A DNA stretch of 64,000 bases from Hoylesella nanceiensis DSM 19126 = JCM 15639 (GCF_000379965.1 NZ_KB904327.1:310001-374000); one strand, 5' to 3'; positions 36,240-45,970 are shown, counted from the stretch's first letter. Program-made: numbers and translations. The notes: generated from the sequence alone by a model not told the origin.

Positions 36240-37112
36240 ATGAGTAAATATTTTGCACCTTCAGAACTCATTATAAATCAAGATGGAAGTGTTTTCCACT
36301 TACATCTTCACCCCGAACATCTTGCAGATAAAGTTATACTTGTTGGCGATCCAGGCAGAGTATCGCAAGTTTCAAGTCACTTTGAAAGCATAGAATGTGA
36401 AGTAAGTAACCGTGAATTTAAAAGCGTTACAGGAGTTTATAAAGGCAAACGAATTACAGTTGTAAGTACAGGTATTGGTTGTGACAACATCGATATTGTT
36501 GTTAATGAGCTAGATGCTCTTGCAAATATTGATTTTGAAACACGAAAAGAGAAAGCAAATCTTAGACAACTAACATTTGTTCGTATTGGAACTTGTGGAG
36601 GTTTGCAAGAATATGTGCCCACAGGAACATACATTGCAAGTGAAAAAAGTATTGGATTCGATGGATTATTGAACTTTTATGCTGGCAGAAATGAGGCGTG
36701 CGACCTTGAGTTTGAAGCAGCATTTAAGAAGCACATGAATTGGAATGAATTATTGGGCGCTCCTTATGTTATAGATGCAGACAAAGAGTTGATAGATCGA
36801 GTTGCTGCTGATGACATGGTAAAAGGAGTTACAATTGCATGCGGTGGTTTCTTTGGTCCACAAGGAAGAGAATTGAGAATTCCTCTAGCCGATCCTAATC
36901 AGAATCAGAAAATAGAAGACTTTGAATATAATGGCTACAGAATTACCAACTTTGAAATGGAAAGTAGCGCTCTAGCAGGATTGGCTAAGTTAATGAATCA
37001 CAAGGCTATGACCTGCTGTATGGTAATCGCCAATAGACGAGCTAAAGAAGTAAATGCAAGCTATAAGAATTCTATTGAAGGATTGATTGAAAGAGTCTTA
37101 GACAGAATTTAA
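36240..37112 (+). CDS. Nucleoside phosphorylase, uridine phosphorylase-like
   Basis: A 290-residue nucleoside phosphorylase (PNP/UDP family I). GDPGRV (phosphate loop), VSTGIGCDNIDIV, RIGTCGG and the C-terminal TNFEMESSALAGLA with the ribose-binding Glu are all visible. These enzymes cleave uridine or a related nucleoside with phosphate. The base-specific residues do not settle the substrate. Cytoplasmic, probably co-transcribed with the PD40 gene. Confidence 0.88.
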   Translation: MSKYFAPSELIINQDGSVFHLHLHPEHLADKVILVGDPGRVSQVSSHFESIECEVSNREFKSVTGVYKGKRITVVSTGIGCDNIDIVVNELDALANIDFETRKEKANLRQLTFVRIGTCGGLQEYVPTGTYIASEKSIGFDGLLNFYAGRNEACDLEFEAAFKKHMNWNELLGAPYVIDADKELIDRVAADDMVKGVTIACGGFFGPQGRELRIPLADPNQNQKIEDFEYNGYRITNFEMESSALAGLAKLMNHKAMTCCMVIANRRAKEVNASYKNSIEGLIERVLDRI

Positions 37113-37232
37113 ATACATCTAAACTAAAAAACAAAGAAGATATAGGAATGGAATCATTTTTTTGATAAGTGGTTTATTTCTTATTTGAATAAAAAGAGCA
37201 GAAAGAATCGTTCTAATTTTAAGATATATAAA

Positions 37233-38603
37233 ATGAACAATAACGACACTATATGTGCACTTGCCACCGCTCAAGGTGGAGCTATTGGGGTAATTCGTAT
37301 CTCTGGAGAAGATGCTATTAATAATGTTGCAAAATGTTTTGAAGCTGCTTCGGGTAAAAAACTTGAGGAAGTAGCTGCTCAGCGCATTATCTTTGGTAAC
37401 ATTAAAGACGAAGAGGGAAACATTATAGATGAAGTTCTGGTTTCTATTTTTCGTGCTCCTCATAGCTATACAGGCGAAAATACCGTTGAAATATCGTGTC
37501 ATGGATCAACATATATCTTAAATACAATCCTCCAAATTCTTATTAAAAGCGGTTGCAGACAGGCTCTTCCTGGTGAATTTACACAACGTTCGTTCTTGAA
37601 TGGCAAGATGGACTTGAGTCAGGCAGAAGCTGTAGCCGACCTTATTGCATCAACTAATAAAGCTACCCATCAACTAGCTTTAGGGCAATTGCGTGGCCAT
37701 TTCTCTTCAGAATTGGCAGAGTTGAGAAATAAATTATTGAAAATAACTTCATTAATAGAACTTGAACTCGACTTTAGTGATCAAGATGTAACCTTTGCAG
37801 ACAGAGAAGAGTTGGCAGAATTAGCTCAGCAAATCAATAAGAAAATTAAGACTTTAGCTAAGTCTTTTGAAACAGGACAAGCCATTAAGAATGGTATTTC
37901 TGTTGCAATTATTGGTAAAACGAATGTTGGTAAAAGTACATTATTAAATTGTTTGCTCAAAGAAGAACGAGCAATTGTTAGTGATATACATGGAACGACA
38001 CGAGATGTAATCGAAGATACCATCGAGATAAACAATATTACGTTTAGATTTATCGATACTGCAGGTATCAGAAATACAGATGATACGGTTGAAAATTTAG
38101 GTATTGAACGAACCTACAAGAAATTGTTGGAAGCTATAATCATATTGTGGGTTGTTGATGAAATTCCTACAAAAGAGGAACTTGCAGAGATGAAAAAGCA
38201 AACGATAGATAAAAAACTTATCATTGTTTGCAATAAGTCTGATGAGAAACATCTAGCCTTCCCTAGTGAAGAAGTTGACAACTCAGTTTCAATAGTATCG
38301 ATATCAGCTAAATTTAAAGAGAATATTGATTGTCTTGAAGAAACTATTTATGCCGCAGCAGACATTCCTGATATCCATGAAAATGACGTTATTGTAACCA
38401 ATGCACGTCACTATGAAGCACTGATAAGAGCTCAAGAAAGTATAGAACGAGTGATTGAAGGCATTGACAACGACTTGAGTGGCGATCTTTTAAGCGAAGA
38501 TCTTCGCCAATGTCTCATCTTCCTTGCCGAAATTACAGGTGGTGTTATTACTTCAAACGAAGTTCTTGGTAACATATTTAAGCATTTTTGCATCGGGAAA
38601 TAA
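37233..38603 (+). CDS. mnmE: tRNA modification GTPase MnmE
   Basis: MnmE with MnmG installs the aminomethyl group on wobble uridine 34. The 456-residue product, from the ATG at 37233, starts NNNDTICALATAQGGAIGVIR, the usual N-terminus. An upstream in-frame ATG (37185) would add a non-family Lys-rich peptide. The N-terminal tetrahydrofolate-binding domain (1-120), helical domain and inserted G domain (GKTNVGKSTLLN, DTAG, NKSD) are complete, and the chain ends in the essential CIGK motif. Confidence 0.96.
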   Translation: MNNNDTICALATAQGGAIGVIRISGEDAINNVAKCFEAASGKKLEEVAAQRIIFGNIKDEEGNIIDEVLVSIFRAPHSYTGENTVEISCHGSTYILNTILQILIKSGCRQALPGEFTQRSFLNGKMDLSQAEAVADLIASTNKATHQLALGQLRGHFSSELAELRNKLLKITSLIELELDFSDQDVTFADREELAELAQQINKKIKTLAKSFETGQAIKNGISVAIIGKTNVGKSTLLNCLLKEERAIVSDIHGTTRDVIEDTIEINNITFRFIDTAGIRNTDDTVENLGIERTYKKLLEAIIILWVVDEIPTKEELAEMKKQTIDKKLIIVCNKSDEKHLAFPSEEVDNSVSIVSISAKFKENIDCLEETIYAAADIPDIHENDVIVTNARHYEALIRAQESIERVIEGIDNDLSGDLLSEDLRQCLIFLAEITGGVITSNEVLGNIFKHFCIGK

Positions 38604-38699
38604 ACTGTTACATAGATAAAATTCCATTATCATTCAAGTGGTAAAGGTAGTAAAGTGTCTTGAAGCATGGAATAAAAGAATATAATAACATATTAAAGT

Positions 38700-39077
38700 A
38701 TGAAAAAGATATTGATGATGAGTATACTAAGTACTATATTTGGATTGTTTAGTTGTAATGCGCAATCCAACAAATTCGAGAGTGTAGATGTTGCTACGTT
38801 TGCAAAAGTAATTGCAGATACAACAGTTGTGCTTCTAGATGTTCGTACACCAGAGGAGTATGAAGAAGCACATATTGGAAATGCAATCAACATAGATGTG
38901 TTACAAGATAACTTTGAAAGTAATGCTATATCTGTCTTACCAAAGGATAAGAAAATAGCTCTTTATTGTCGAAGTGGTAAGAGAAGCAAGAAGGCAGCTA
39001 ACATTTTAGCAGCTAAAGGGTATAAAATCATAGAACTAAATACTGGTTATTTAGGCTGGATTGAGGCAAAGAAATAA
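38700..39077 (+). CDS. Rhodanese-domain lipoprotein
   Basis: A 125-residue protein with a lipoprotein signal (MKKILMMSILSTIFGLFSC, Cys19 as lipid anchor) and one rhodanese domain. DVRTPEEYEEAHI and the active loop YCRSGKRS with catalytic Cys are intact. Single-domain periplasmic rhodaneses move sulfane sulfur or protect thiols. A strong terminator follows. Confidence 0.9.
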   Translation: MKKILMMSILSTIFGLFSCNAQSNKFESVDVATFAKVIADTTVVLLDVRTPEEYEEAHIGNAINIDVLQDNFESNAISVLPKDKKIALYCRSGKRSKKAANILAAKGYKIIELNTGYLGWIEAKK

Positions 39078-39122
39078 CTGATATAGGGCTTTAATGCAAT
39101 TGTATTTAGAGCTTATCGATAT

Positions 39123-39156
39123 TTTCTGGTTTACTTATGTGTGAGTAAACCAGAAA
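39123..39156 (+). terminator. Intrinsic terminator after the rhodanese gene
   Basis: A perfect 13-bp stem, TTTCTGGTTTACT (39123-39135) with AGTAAACCAGAAA (39144-39156), followed by TTGTTTT. Confidence 0.8.
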
Positions 39157-39224
39157 TTGTTTTATGTTGCATCGAAAGTCTGTACAAAGTATATTATACT
39201 CTTGTAACCCCCTTTAATCAATAT

Positions 39225-40202
39225 TTAAGGATTAACAGCCTTAAAGTATTTGTCTAAAGTGAGCAGAGCAATAGCATCTTCTCGGCCTTTATTTTTGAAT
39301 ATTTCCACATATTCGTGTGCATGTTTCACTATTGCTTCAGCTTCATCTGTATGCTCAATATAGTAATTAATACGCTCTTCAAGGTCAGATAGGTCATCTT
39401 TCACCTCTATATAATGATAGTTTGGAATGAGCGTTCCCTCCATAAACCAAGTCTCGCAAGTGGGCTTTGGCATCACAGCAATAGAGTTTGAAGACATAAC
39501 CCACTTTAAATTACTAGCTACATCGTTACCCTCTAACGCCATAATGAACTTGCAATGTAGATGTGCTTGAATACTTATTTTTTCTCCCCACCATTCAGGA
39601 TAGGCTTTATCTCTTACCTTGATATCAAATAAAGGGTGATTAAAGAAAGTCTTAACAAAGTGTAAACGCTGGTCGTTTCGACGAGAAATACCTCCTCTAA
39701 ATATCACTTTGTTCTCTTTTTCACTAAACGGAATATGATCATTCACAAAGATAAAATGACGAACATAATCCATATTAAAGAGTGTGATGTTGGCGTTTTT
39801 AGCATGTAGTAGTCTACTTTTAGCCACACAAGGTAAAGGTTCATCTCTATAAATATCACCAGGTAGCAATATCCAATGAAGTGTTTTAGAAAACCAACGG
39901 GCATACTTCATCGCATCATAATAGAACACTTTTTGTCCTGTCATAGGTTGTTTGCCCACTTCTACAGACTCTTTTAGCCATTGCTCTTTATCATATTGCG
40001 CTGGACTTTCTAAACGACAATAGTAGTTTGCCCGAGACATAAGATACTCATAATCGTCTCTTTTTCTAATTTTCTCTAGCTTCTTTGCTAAGAATGGGCG
40101 AAGCAAACATTTTGGGAAAAGCTCCCTATAAACACTCAATACATAGTATTTGAGCTTAGAATTCTTTCCACTATTTATCTTATAAAGCAGTTTTTTCAGC
40201 AT
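39225..40202 (-). CDS. Glycosyltransferase family 90 (CAP10/LpsA-like)
   Basis: A 325-residue protein resembling GT90 enzymes. KVIFRGGISRRNDQR and CKFIMALEGNDVASNLKWVMSSNS, followed by CETWFMEGTLIPNYHYIEV, are the typical nucleotide-sugar and acceptor motifs. Bacterial members add xylose or other sugars to LPS or capsule. No signal peptide. It stands alone with its own promoter. The acceptor cannot be told from the sequence. Confidence 0.85.
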   Translation of the reverse strand: MLKKLLYKINSGKNSKLKYYVLSVYRELFPKCLLRPFLAKKLEKIRKRDDYEYLMSRANYYCRLESPAQYDKEQWLKESVEVGKQPMTGQKVFYYDAMKYARWFSKTLHWILLPGDIYRDEPLPCVAKSRLLHAKNANITLFNMDYVRHFIFVNDHIPFSEKENKVIFRGGISRRNDQRLHFVKTFFNHPLFDIKVRDKAYPEWWGEKISIQAHLHCKFIMALEGNDVASNLKWVMSSNSIAVMPKPTCETWFMEGTLIPNYHYIEVKDDLSDLEERINYYIEHTDEAEAIVKHAHEYVEIFKNKGREDAIALLTLDKYFKAVNP

Positions 40203-40276
40203 TGTCTCAATTATTTGTGAGGTAGAACAGTTCTTTTATAGAGTGTGTTACTCTAATATTGTTTCTTTATTATGTA

Positions 40277-40284
40277 CAAATATA
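40277..40284 (-). promoter_or_regulatory. -7 promoter element for the GT90 gene
   Basis: Minus-strand TATATTTG, 75 bases before the ATG at 40202. Confidence 0.5.
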
Positions 40285-40302
40285 CAATAAAAAGGTGAAT
40301 AT

Positions 40303-40503
40303 TTAAATAAGATTTTCTAATTCAGTTATTGAATAAGTCTTATTCTCTTGAATTTCCTTTAAGCATTTATTCTTTTCTTCGACATTAGGAACAAAATACT
40401 TACACGACCTCGCTCGTGCTGTATCATGGTCTTGAGACCGATCAATGCCAAGATTATTCATATAGACGACACAATTTCTCTCCTCTAAAATAGCTGGTGA
40501 CAT
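40303..40503 (-). CDS. Small hypothetical ORF, possible gene remnant
   Basis: I do not recognise this 66-residue frame (MSPAILEERNCVVYMNNLG from the ATG at 40503; an in-frame TTG at 40536 adds 11 residues). It is hydrophilic with a possible soluble fold. No promoter or terminator of its own is visible, and the codon pattern is not clearly coding. It could be the decayed end of a larger gene upstream of the GT90 enzyme, or a genuine small protein. Confidence 0.3.
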   Translation of the reverse strand: MSPAILEERNCVVYMNNLGIDRSQDHDTARARSCKYFVPNVEEKNKCLKEIQENKTYSITELENLI

Positions 40504-40760
40504 ATTTTTTACATAACAAGCAATTGTATATATCAAACTTTTAGAATTCTAACCATTTTAGATGCACCTGCATTGTATTATGTTCTTTTAAAGTTCAATA
40601 TAAAATTATCTTTTAGGTCAAATAATTGATCTATTATTTTGATAGTATATGAATATATGCAAAGTAATTTATTGCAATATCTACTAACAAAGATAGATGA
40701 TTTTGATTAAAATAGAATTATTTTATACCAGAAAAACTACATAAAAGATTAAGTTAGAGT

Positions 40761-40870
40761 ATGAATGAAAGCAAAGAACAAGAAAATAGAATAGCAAAAG
40801 CAATGATATTGAGGTATAATAGCAATCCTTTTAGCAGATAAAAGCAGTGAAAAAGAAATAGAATAGCATT
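40761..40870 (-). repeat. 22-bp periodic direct repeat array D (5 units, minus orientation)
   Basis: On the minus strand units begin at 40870, 40848, 40826, 40804 and 40782, each 22 bases apart. Cores: AATGCTATTC, ACTGCTTTTA, ATTGCTATTA, ATTGCTTTTG and CTTGTTCTTT. A weak sixth begins at 40760. The array starts 42 bases beyond the thiL terminator. The remaining part of the gap, 40504-40760, is AT-rich and I see nothing in it. Confidence 0.7.
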
Positions 40871-40911
40871 GAAAATAAACTATTCCCTAATAAATAAGGA
40901 TATATAAAAAA

Positions 40912-40948
40912 GCAGTCTAATATCTCGCATAAACGAAATATAGACTGC
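40912..40948 (-). terminator. Intrinsic terminator of thiL
   Basis: GCAGTCTA (40912-40919) pairs with TAGACTGC (40941-40948), and the stem can extend inward through further A-T and C-G pairs. On the minus strand it is followed by a run of Ts (40904-40911). Confidence 0.8.
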
Positions 40949-40976
40949 CAATATCTATTTAAATATAAAAAGGCTA

Positions 40977-42047
40977 TTAGTCTTTTATTGGATTCCAACC
41001 TTGCGCTTTCAATTCAAACTCATTATTATCTCGTGTAACAAGTTGCATACCTAACTCAGGTTTTGTGATATGTCCAATAATTTTTACATTCTGCATATTG
41101 TTTATTTTCTCATGGTCTCCAATGGGAACAGTAAACAAGAGTTCATAATCTTCACCACCATTTAGAGCACAAGTTGTAACATTCATATTCAACTCCTCTG
41201 CCATTATAGCTGTTTGATAGTCGATAGGAATATTTTTTTCATATACTCTACAGCCGCAATTACTCTGCTTACAGATATGAATTAGTTCGCTGCTCAAGCC
41301 ATCAGAAATATCAATCATTGCAGTAGGACGGATATTTTCTTCTTTTAATTGCTTAATAATATCTCCCCTAGCCTCAGTTTGTAACTGTCGTTGCAATAGA
41401 TATTCTTTACCAGCAAAATCGGGTTGAAAGTTACGAAGCTCGTCAAGCATACGTTGATTGTTGTTCTTTCTTGCTTCGTCTACTTGTTGATAGTAAACCA
41501 CTTTTTCTCTTTCTAGCAACTGAAGTCCCATATATGCAGCACCAAGATCGCCAGAAACGCAAATCAAGTCGGTATCTTTTGCTCCGTTTCTATATACTAT
41601 GTCTTCTTTTTTAGCTTCACCAATGCAAGTGATACTGATAGCTAAACCTGTATAAGAAGAAGTAGTATCACCACCAACGATATCTACATTCCACTTTTCA
41701 CATGCTGCTCTTACACCGCTATAAAACATCTCTAAGTCTTCAACTGTAAAACGCTTACTAAGTGCTATGCTTACTGTTATCTGCTTTGGAGTACCATTCA
41801 TTGCGAAGATATCACTGATATTAACCATTGCCGACTTGTATCCAAGGTGCTGAAGATCTATATAAGTAAGGTCAAAATGAACGCCTTCCATCAACATGTC
41901 AGTAGAAACAAGTACCTCCCTAGATGGATAATGCAACACCGCACAATCGTCTCCAATACCATAAAGAGTTGATTCGTTTTGCGGTTTTATATCTTTTGTT
42001 AGGTGATTGATTAATCCAAACTCACCAAGTTTTGAAATATCTGTCAT
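40977..42047 (-). CDS. thiL: Thiamine-monophosphate kinase ThiL
   Basis: ThiL phosphorylates thiamine monophosphate to the active cofactor. The 356-residue PurM-fold protein starts with LGEFGLI and has IGDDCAVL, the metal-binding STDMLMEGVHFDL, the VNISDIFAMNG segment, IVGGDTTSS and the C-terminal MIDISDGLSSEL and GGEDYELLF. All the nucleotide- and Mg-binding acids are present. 181 bases with a weak hairpin separate it from punA. A strong terminator follows. Confidence 0.95.
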   Translation of the reverse strand: MTDISKLGEFGLINHLTKDIKPQNESTLYGIGDDCAVLHYPSREVLVSTDMLMEGVHFDLTYIDLQHLGYKSAMVNISDIFAMNGTPKQITVSIALSKRFTVEDLEMFYSGVRAACEKWNVDIVGGDTTSSYTGLAISITCIGEAKKEDIVYRNGAKDTDLICVSGDLGAAYMGLQLLEREKVVYYQQVDEARKNNNQRMLDELRNFQPDFAGKEYLLQRQLQTEARGDIIKQLKEENIRPTAMIDISDGLSSELIHICKQSNCGCRVYEKNIPIDYQTAIMAEELNMNVTTCALNGGEDYELLFTVPIGDHEKINNMQNVKIIGHITKPELGMQLVTRDNNEFELKAQGWNPIKD

Positions 42048-42123
42048 TAATTCAATTACTTAATTATTTTATAATGAACTGTTATACAAAGAGAAATTAT
42101 TGCCTTTTATTATGAATAGGGAA

Positions 42124-42176
42124 AAGAACCAACCTCTAAATAGATTATAATACTTAATCACTTGGGGCTGGTTCTT
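42124..42176 (-). terminator. Weak inverted repeat between punA and thiL
   Basis: AAGAACCA (42124-42131) pairs with TGGTTCTT (42169-42176) across a 37-base loop, with TTTTCCC following on the minus strand. Possible attenuating terminator after punA. Confidence 0.3.
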
Positions 42177-42228
42177 GTTTTTATATCTTATAGTTCGACT
42201 TTCTTTTGTATAATAGAATATCAACAGA

Positions 42229-43038
42229 TTATGAGCGACGAATCATCTCACGCATAATCTCTGTCATCAAAGGTTGAGCCTTGTTTGCAGCAATTTGCAC
42301 TTCTTCATGACTCACTTCAACAGCAGTTCCTTCCAATCCAAGGTCAGTAATAATACTCATACCAAACACTTTAATACCGCTGTGGCATGCAACAATCACC
42401 TCAGGAACGGTACTCATACCCACAGCATCAGCACCTAAGCGATAGAAGGCACGATATTCTGCAGGAGTTTCAAATGTTGGTCCGCTTACACCCATGTAGA
42501 CACCATGAACCAAACGAATGTCCTTTTCCTTAGCAATGCTATTTGCTAATTCGATAAGTCCTTTGTTATAAGCTTCATGCATATCTGGGAAACGAGGACC
42601 AGTTGGGAAGTTCTTTCCTCTTAAAGGATGTTCGGGGAAGAAGTTTATATGGTCTGTTATCACCATAAGGTCACCAATTTGGAACTCAGGATTCATACCT
42701 CCAGCTGCATTTGACACAAAAAGAGTCTCGATACCAAGTTCATGCATTACTCTTTGAGGGAAGGTAACTTCTTTCATTGAGTATCCTTCATAATAATGAA
42801 ATCTACCCTCCATGGCCATAATATCTTTGCCACCTAGTTTACCAAAGATAAGTCTTCCAGCGTGTCCTTCTACAGTTGAGACAGGGAAGTTAGGTATATC
42901 GTTATATGAAAAACTATAAGCATCAGTTATTTCTGAAGCTAATTGTCCTAGTCCTGTTCCCAATATTATTGCTGTCTTTGGACTTGTTGTCATCCTTTCT
43001 TTTAGCCAAGATGCTGTTTCTTGAATTTTTTCGTACAT
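42229..43038 (-). CDS. punA: Purine-nucleoside phosphorylase
   Basis: A 269-residue trimeric-type PNP that cleaves inosine or guanosine with phosphate. AIILGTGLGQLA (phosphate loop), VSTVEGHAGRLIFG, MEGRFHYYEGYS, LFVSNAAGGMN and the C-terminal DAVGMSTVPEVIVA with base-binding residues are intact. The start MYEKIQETASWLK is typical for the family, although 116 bases of the coding region overlap the end of lpxK in another frame. Confidence 0.95.
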   Translation of the reverse strand: MYEKIQETASWLKERMTTSPKTAIILGTGLGQLASEITDAYSFSYNDIPNFPVSTVEGHAGRLIFGKLGGKDIMAMEGRFHYYEGYSMKEVTFPQRVMHELGIETLFVSNAAGGMNPEFQIGDLMVITDHINFFPEHPLRGKNFPTGPRFPDMHEAYNKGLIELANSIAKEKDIRLVHGVYMGVSGPTFETPAEYRAFYRLGADAVGMSTVPEVIVACHSGIKVFGMSIITDLGLEGTAVEVSHEEVQIAANKAQPLMTEIMREMIRRS

Positions 43039-44101
43039 AACTTGTTATTTTGTTGTTAAATAATTCTTGTTGATCGAGCATAAAAGATACCGTAATTGGC
43101 AATACGTATAACGAATCTTTCAACTCAGTTAATTCTGATTCCAGGTGCTTTAATCGTGTTGCATCTTTCTCAGTTGTTATAATCATTTTAGGTGAAGGCA
43201 TACTCTTATAGGTCGCTATCACCTCTTGTAAGTCTTTATCAGTAAACTGATGATGATCTCTATACGATAGAGATGTAATTTTATTGGTGTACTGTTGCAA
43301 GTCAACAATTATTTGTTTAGGCGAAGCAATACCTGTTAATAACAACACATTGGTGTCGTTTGTTATTGAACTGAGAGGTTGCTGCTTGTCTTTAAACAAT
43401 AGTTTTAAGTCGCAATAGTCGATTGTTGTAAAGAATAAACTTTGATATGGATAAAGATCCATAGCCTTTGTAAGCACTCTAAACTCCATAGGTTTAAGGT
43501 CTTTGGGACACTTTGTTATAATAACAATGTCCGCTCTCGACTTTCCTTCTTGTGGTTCTCTTAGTCGTCCTGCGGGCAATAGCTTATCATATATAATCAA
43601 TCTATGATAATCAATCAGCAGAATATTGATACCAGGTTTCACATATCGATGTTGAAACGCATCGTCTAAAAGAATAACATCAGTGTCTTTTGTCTCCTCA
43701 TCACTTGTAAGTCGATCAATACCATTACACCTATTCTTATCTACAGCGACATAAACATCTGGATATTTCTCTTTCATTTGGAATGGTTCGTCACCTATTT
43801 CAAATATAGAAGAGTCTTTGGTTGCAAGCTTAAATCCTTTGCTTTTACGCTTATAGCCACGAGATAACACAGCCACCTTCACTTGATCTTTAAGTAAACG
43901 GACAAGATATTCAACGTGAGGTGTTTTGCCTGCGCCACCCACTGTTATATTTCCAATAGATATAATAGGTATCTTATAGGTTTTACTTTTAAGTATACCT
44001 ATTTCAAATAGTTGATTTCTGAATCGAACTGCAAGCCCATATAACCAACTAAAAGGCAAAAGCCAATCGTTTATCTTTATAAAATCACCTTCGATTCTCA
44101 T
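42923..44101 (-). CDS. lpxK: Tetraacyldisaccharide 4'-kinase LpxK
   Basis: LpxK phosphorylates the 4' position of the lipid A disaccharide at the inner membrane. The 392-residue product has an N-terminal membrane-associating helix, the P-loop SIGNITVGGAGKTPHVEYL, the LSRGYKRKSKGF segment and the DDAFQHRYV motif. The family fold ends near YVLPITVSF; the last 38 or so residues (polar, Asn/Lys/Arg-rich) are encoded within the first 116 bases of punA in another frame. sppA is 8 bases upstream. Confidence 0.93.
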   Translation of the reverse strand: MRIEGDFIKINDWLLPFSWLYGLAVRFRNQLFEIGILKSKTYKIPIISIGNITVGGAGKTPHVEYLVRLLKDQVKVAVLSRGYKRKSKGFKLATKDSSIFEIGDEPFQMKEKYPDVYVAVDKNRCNGIDRLTSDEETKDTDVILLDDAFQHRYVKPGINILLIDYHRLIIYDKLLPAGRLREPQEGKSRADIVIITKCPKDLKPMEFRVLTKAMDLYPYQSLFFTTIDYCDLKLLFKDKQQPLSSITNDTNVLLLTGIASPKQIIVDLQQYTNKITSLSYRDHHQFTDKDLQEVIATYKSMPSPKMIITTEKDATRLKHLESELTELKDSLYVLPITVSFMLDQQELFNNKITSYVRKNSRNSILAKRKDDNKSKDSNNIGNRTRTISFRNN

Positions 44102-44109
44102 AGTTCTGA

Positions 44110-45882
44110 CTATTTAATATTTAAAACATAAGGAAGTTGAGCCTGCATCATTTGGCGTTGTTTTGCCACTCTTACCATAGCAAGAGGTTCGTACAAGTCG
44201 CCTAAAGTCAAACGTAATTGCTCGTCAATATAGCTATTTCGTCCTCCTTCTTCCTTGAACATATCCAACCAAGAGGCTTTTGCAGGATAGTTGTTTGTAC
44301 TATAATTGCTTAGTTTTGCTAGCTGTGCAGCCTTAGCAACAGCTTCATTTAAACCTCCAAGTTGGTCAACTAAATGAATTTTAAGTGCATCAGAGCCCAA
44401 CCATACATGTCCTTGTGCAATCTCTTCCACTTGATCAATGGTTAAACGACGGCCATCTGCCACTCTTTTTCTAAACAAAGAATATCCTCGTTGTATCTTT
44501 GCTGTTAAGTATTTTACCTCATCTTGATTTAAAGGACGAGCAAAAACGTTACCAAAAGAACTATTCTTATTTGTTTGTATTTCATCAAACTTCACGCCTA
44601 GTTTACCATTAACCAAACCGCTAAAGTCGGGAATAACGCCGAAAATGCCAATACTTCCTGTTAGTGTTGTGGGCTGAGCTATAATCCAATTAGCATTACA
44701 ACTTAAGTAATATGCACCCGAAGCCGCATAGTCACCCATAGAAATAACAACAGGTTTCTTTGCTTTTAATTCTGTAACTTGATGCCATATTTGTTCTGAA
44801 GCATATGCATCACCACCGCCAGAGTTAATGCGTATAACAACAGCTTTTACGTCATCGTTATTCATAAGTTTCTCTAAATCGGTGCACATTGTCTGACTAA
44901 CAATATCATTTCCTTGTGCAAAAAGTCCTGCAGCCTGGTTTTGTGTAATTGTTCCTTGAGCATAATACACAGCAATTTCATTCTTATCACCTGTTGAATT
45001 CTCTACTTGCTGCATATCAGAAATACCTACTTGATTAATAACATCTGTGGATTCTTGTCCCAATAATTTATTAATAATAGGCTTAATTTGGTCGGTATAA
45101 ACAAGCCCATCAACAAGTTTATAAGATAATAGCTGTGTTGCTGCCTCTAAAGCAATGAGTCTATCTGCATAAGCATTTAGTGAGTCTACCTCTACCCCTC
45201 TACTTTTTGCAACAGATTGGCATAAAACTTGCCATGTTCCATTGAGGAAACGGCCTACTTGCTCTTTGTTTGCATCACTCATTTGGTCTTCGGTATACAT
45301 CTCAGTCGCACTCTTATACTTACCTACCTTTATAACATTGTATCTCACTCCCACTTTAGCAACAGCCTCTTTTATAAACATTGGCTGAGCAGCAAGACCA
45401 TGCCAGTCGAGCATTCCTTCTGGATTTATAAGTACTTTATTAGCAACTGAAGCTACATAATAGGCTCCTTGAGTGTATTCATCTCCATAAGCTACAATCC
45501 ATTTTCCTGAGTTTCTAAAGTCAAGAAGAGCGTTTCTTACTTCTTGAAGAGTGGCATAACCTGAGCTTAGTAAGCCTGCTTCAATATAAATACCTTTTAT
45601 ATCATCATTATCTTTAGCCTTTTGAATAGCTGAAAGAAGCTGGTCTAAGCCTAAAGAATTCACAGTATTACCTGTTATTTGTCCTAATATATTCTCCTTA
45701 GTTTGTTCTTCTATTGTGCCTGAAAGATTGAGTACAAGTACAGTATTCTTTTTAATTGACACCTTAGAACTAGACGAAGCCACCATTCCCGCTAAAGAAA
45801 TTGTAAACAAAATGAATGCAATAACGCTAAAAATGATTAGTCCCGTAATGGTGGCAAGTACTGATTTGAAGAAACTTTTCAT
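44110..45882 (-). CDS. sppA: Signal peptide peptidase SppA, 67-kDa type
   Basis: A 590-residue membrane-anchored Ser/Lys protease (transmembrane helix about 10-35) with tandem ClpP-like domains. The general-base Lys lies in GKYKSATEMY in the N-terminal domain. The nucleophile Ser is in MGDYAASGAYYLS, followed by TLTGSIGIFG, in the C-terminal domain. It degrades signal peptides in the membrane. The start is taken at 45882 (MKSFFKSVLATITG). The longer frame to 45945 would add a Cys/Ser-rich stretch without family match. It leads the operon sppA-lpxK-punA. Confidence 0.92.
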   Translation of the reverse strand: MKSFFKSVLATITGLIIFSVIAFILFTISLAGMVASSSSKVSIKKNTVLVLNLSGTIEEQTKENILGQITGNTVNSLGLDQLLSAIQKAKDNDDIKGIYIEAGLLSSGYATLQEVRNALLDFRNSGKWIVAYGDEYTQGAYYVASVANKVLINPEGMLDWHGLAAQPMFIKEAVAKVGVRYNVIKVGKYKSATEMYTEDQMSDANKEQVGRFLNGTWQVLCQSVAKSRGVEVDSLNAYADRLIALEAATQLLSYKLVDGLVYTDQIKPIINKLLGQESTDVINQVGISDMQQVENSTGDKNEIAVYYAQGTITQNQAAGLFAQGNDIVSQTMCTDLEKLMNNDDVKAVVIRINSGGGDAYASEQIWHQVTELKAKKPVVISMGDYAASGAYYLSCNANWIIAQPTTLTGSIGIFGVIPDFSGLVNGKLGVKFDEIQTNKNSSFGNVFARPLNQDEVKYLTAKIQRGYSLFRKRVADGRRLTIDQVEEIAQGHVWLGSDALKIHLVDQLGGLNEAVAKAAQLAKLSNYSTNNYPAKASWLDMFKEEGGRNSYIDEQLRLTLGDLYEPLAMVRVAKQRQMMQAQLPYVLNIK

Positions 45883-45970
45883 AGACTTTTTTGTTTTATG
45901 CTTATTAAATGATGTAGAAGTTTGTACAATGCAGATTGAAAACAAATGCTTTCACCAGCACACAATAATG

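Noticed and set aside
37119-37502. 127-residue leftward ORF over the start of mnmE
   Set aside because: It is antisense to the conserved N-terminus of MnmE; the Cys/Phe/Asn-rich composition is that of a shadow frame.
40504-40760. Possible tRNA or small RNA in the gap upstream of the GT90 region
   Set aside because: No cloverleaf or T-loop sequence and no stable hairpin could be seen; the stretch is plain AT-rich sequence.
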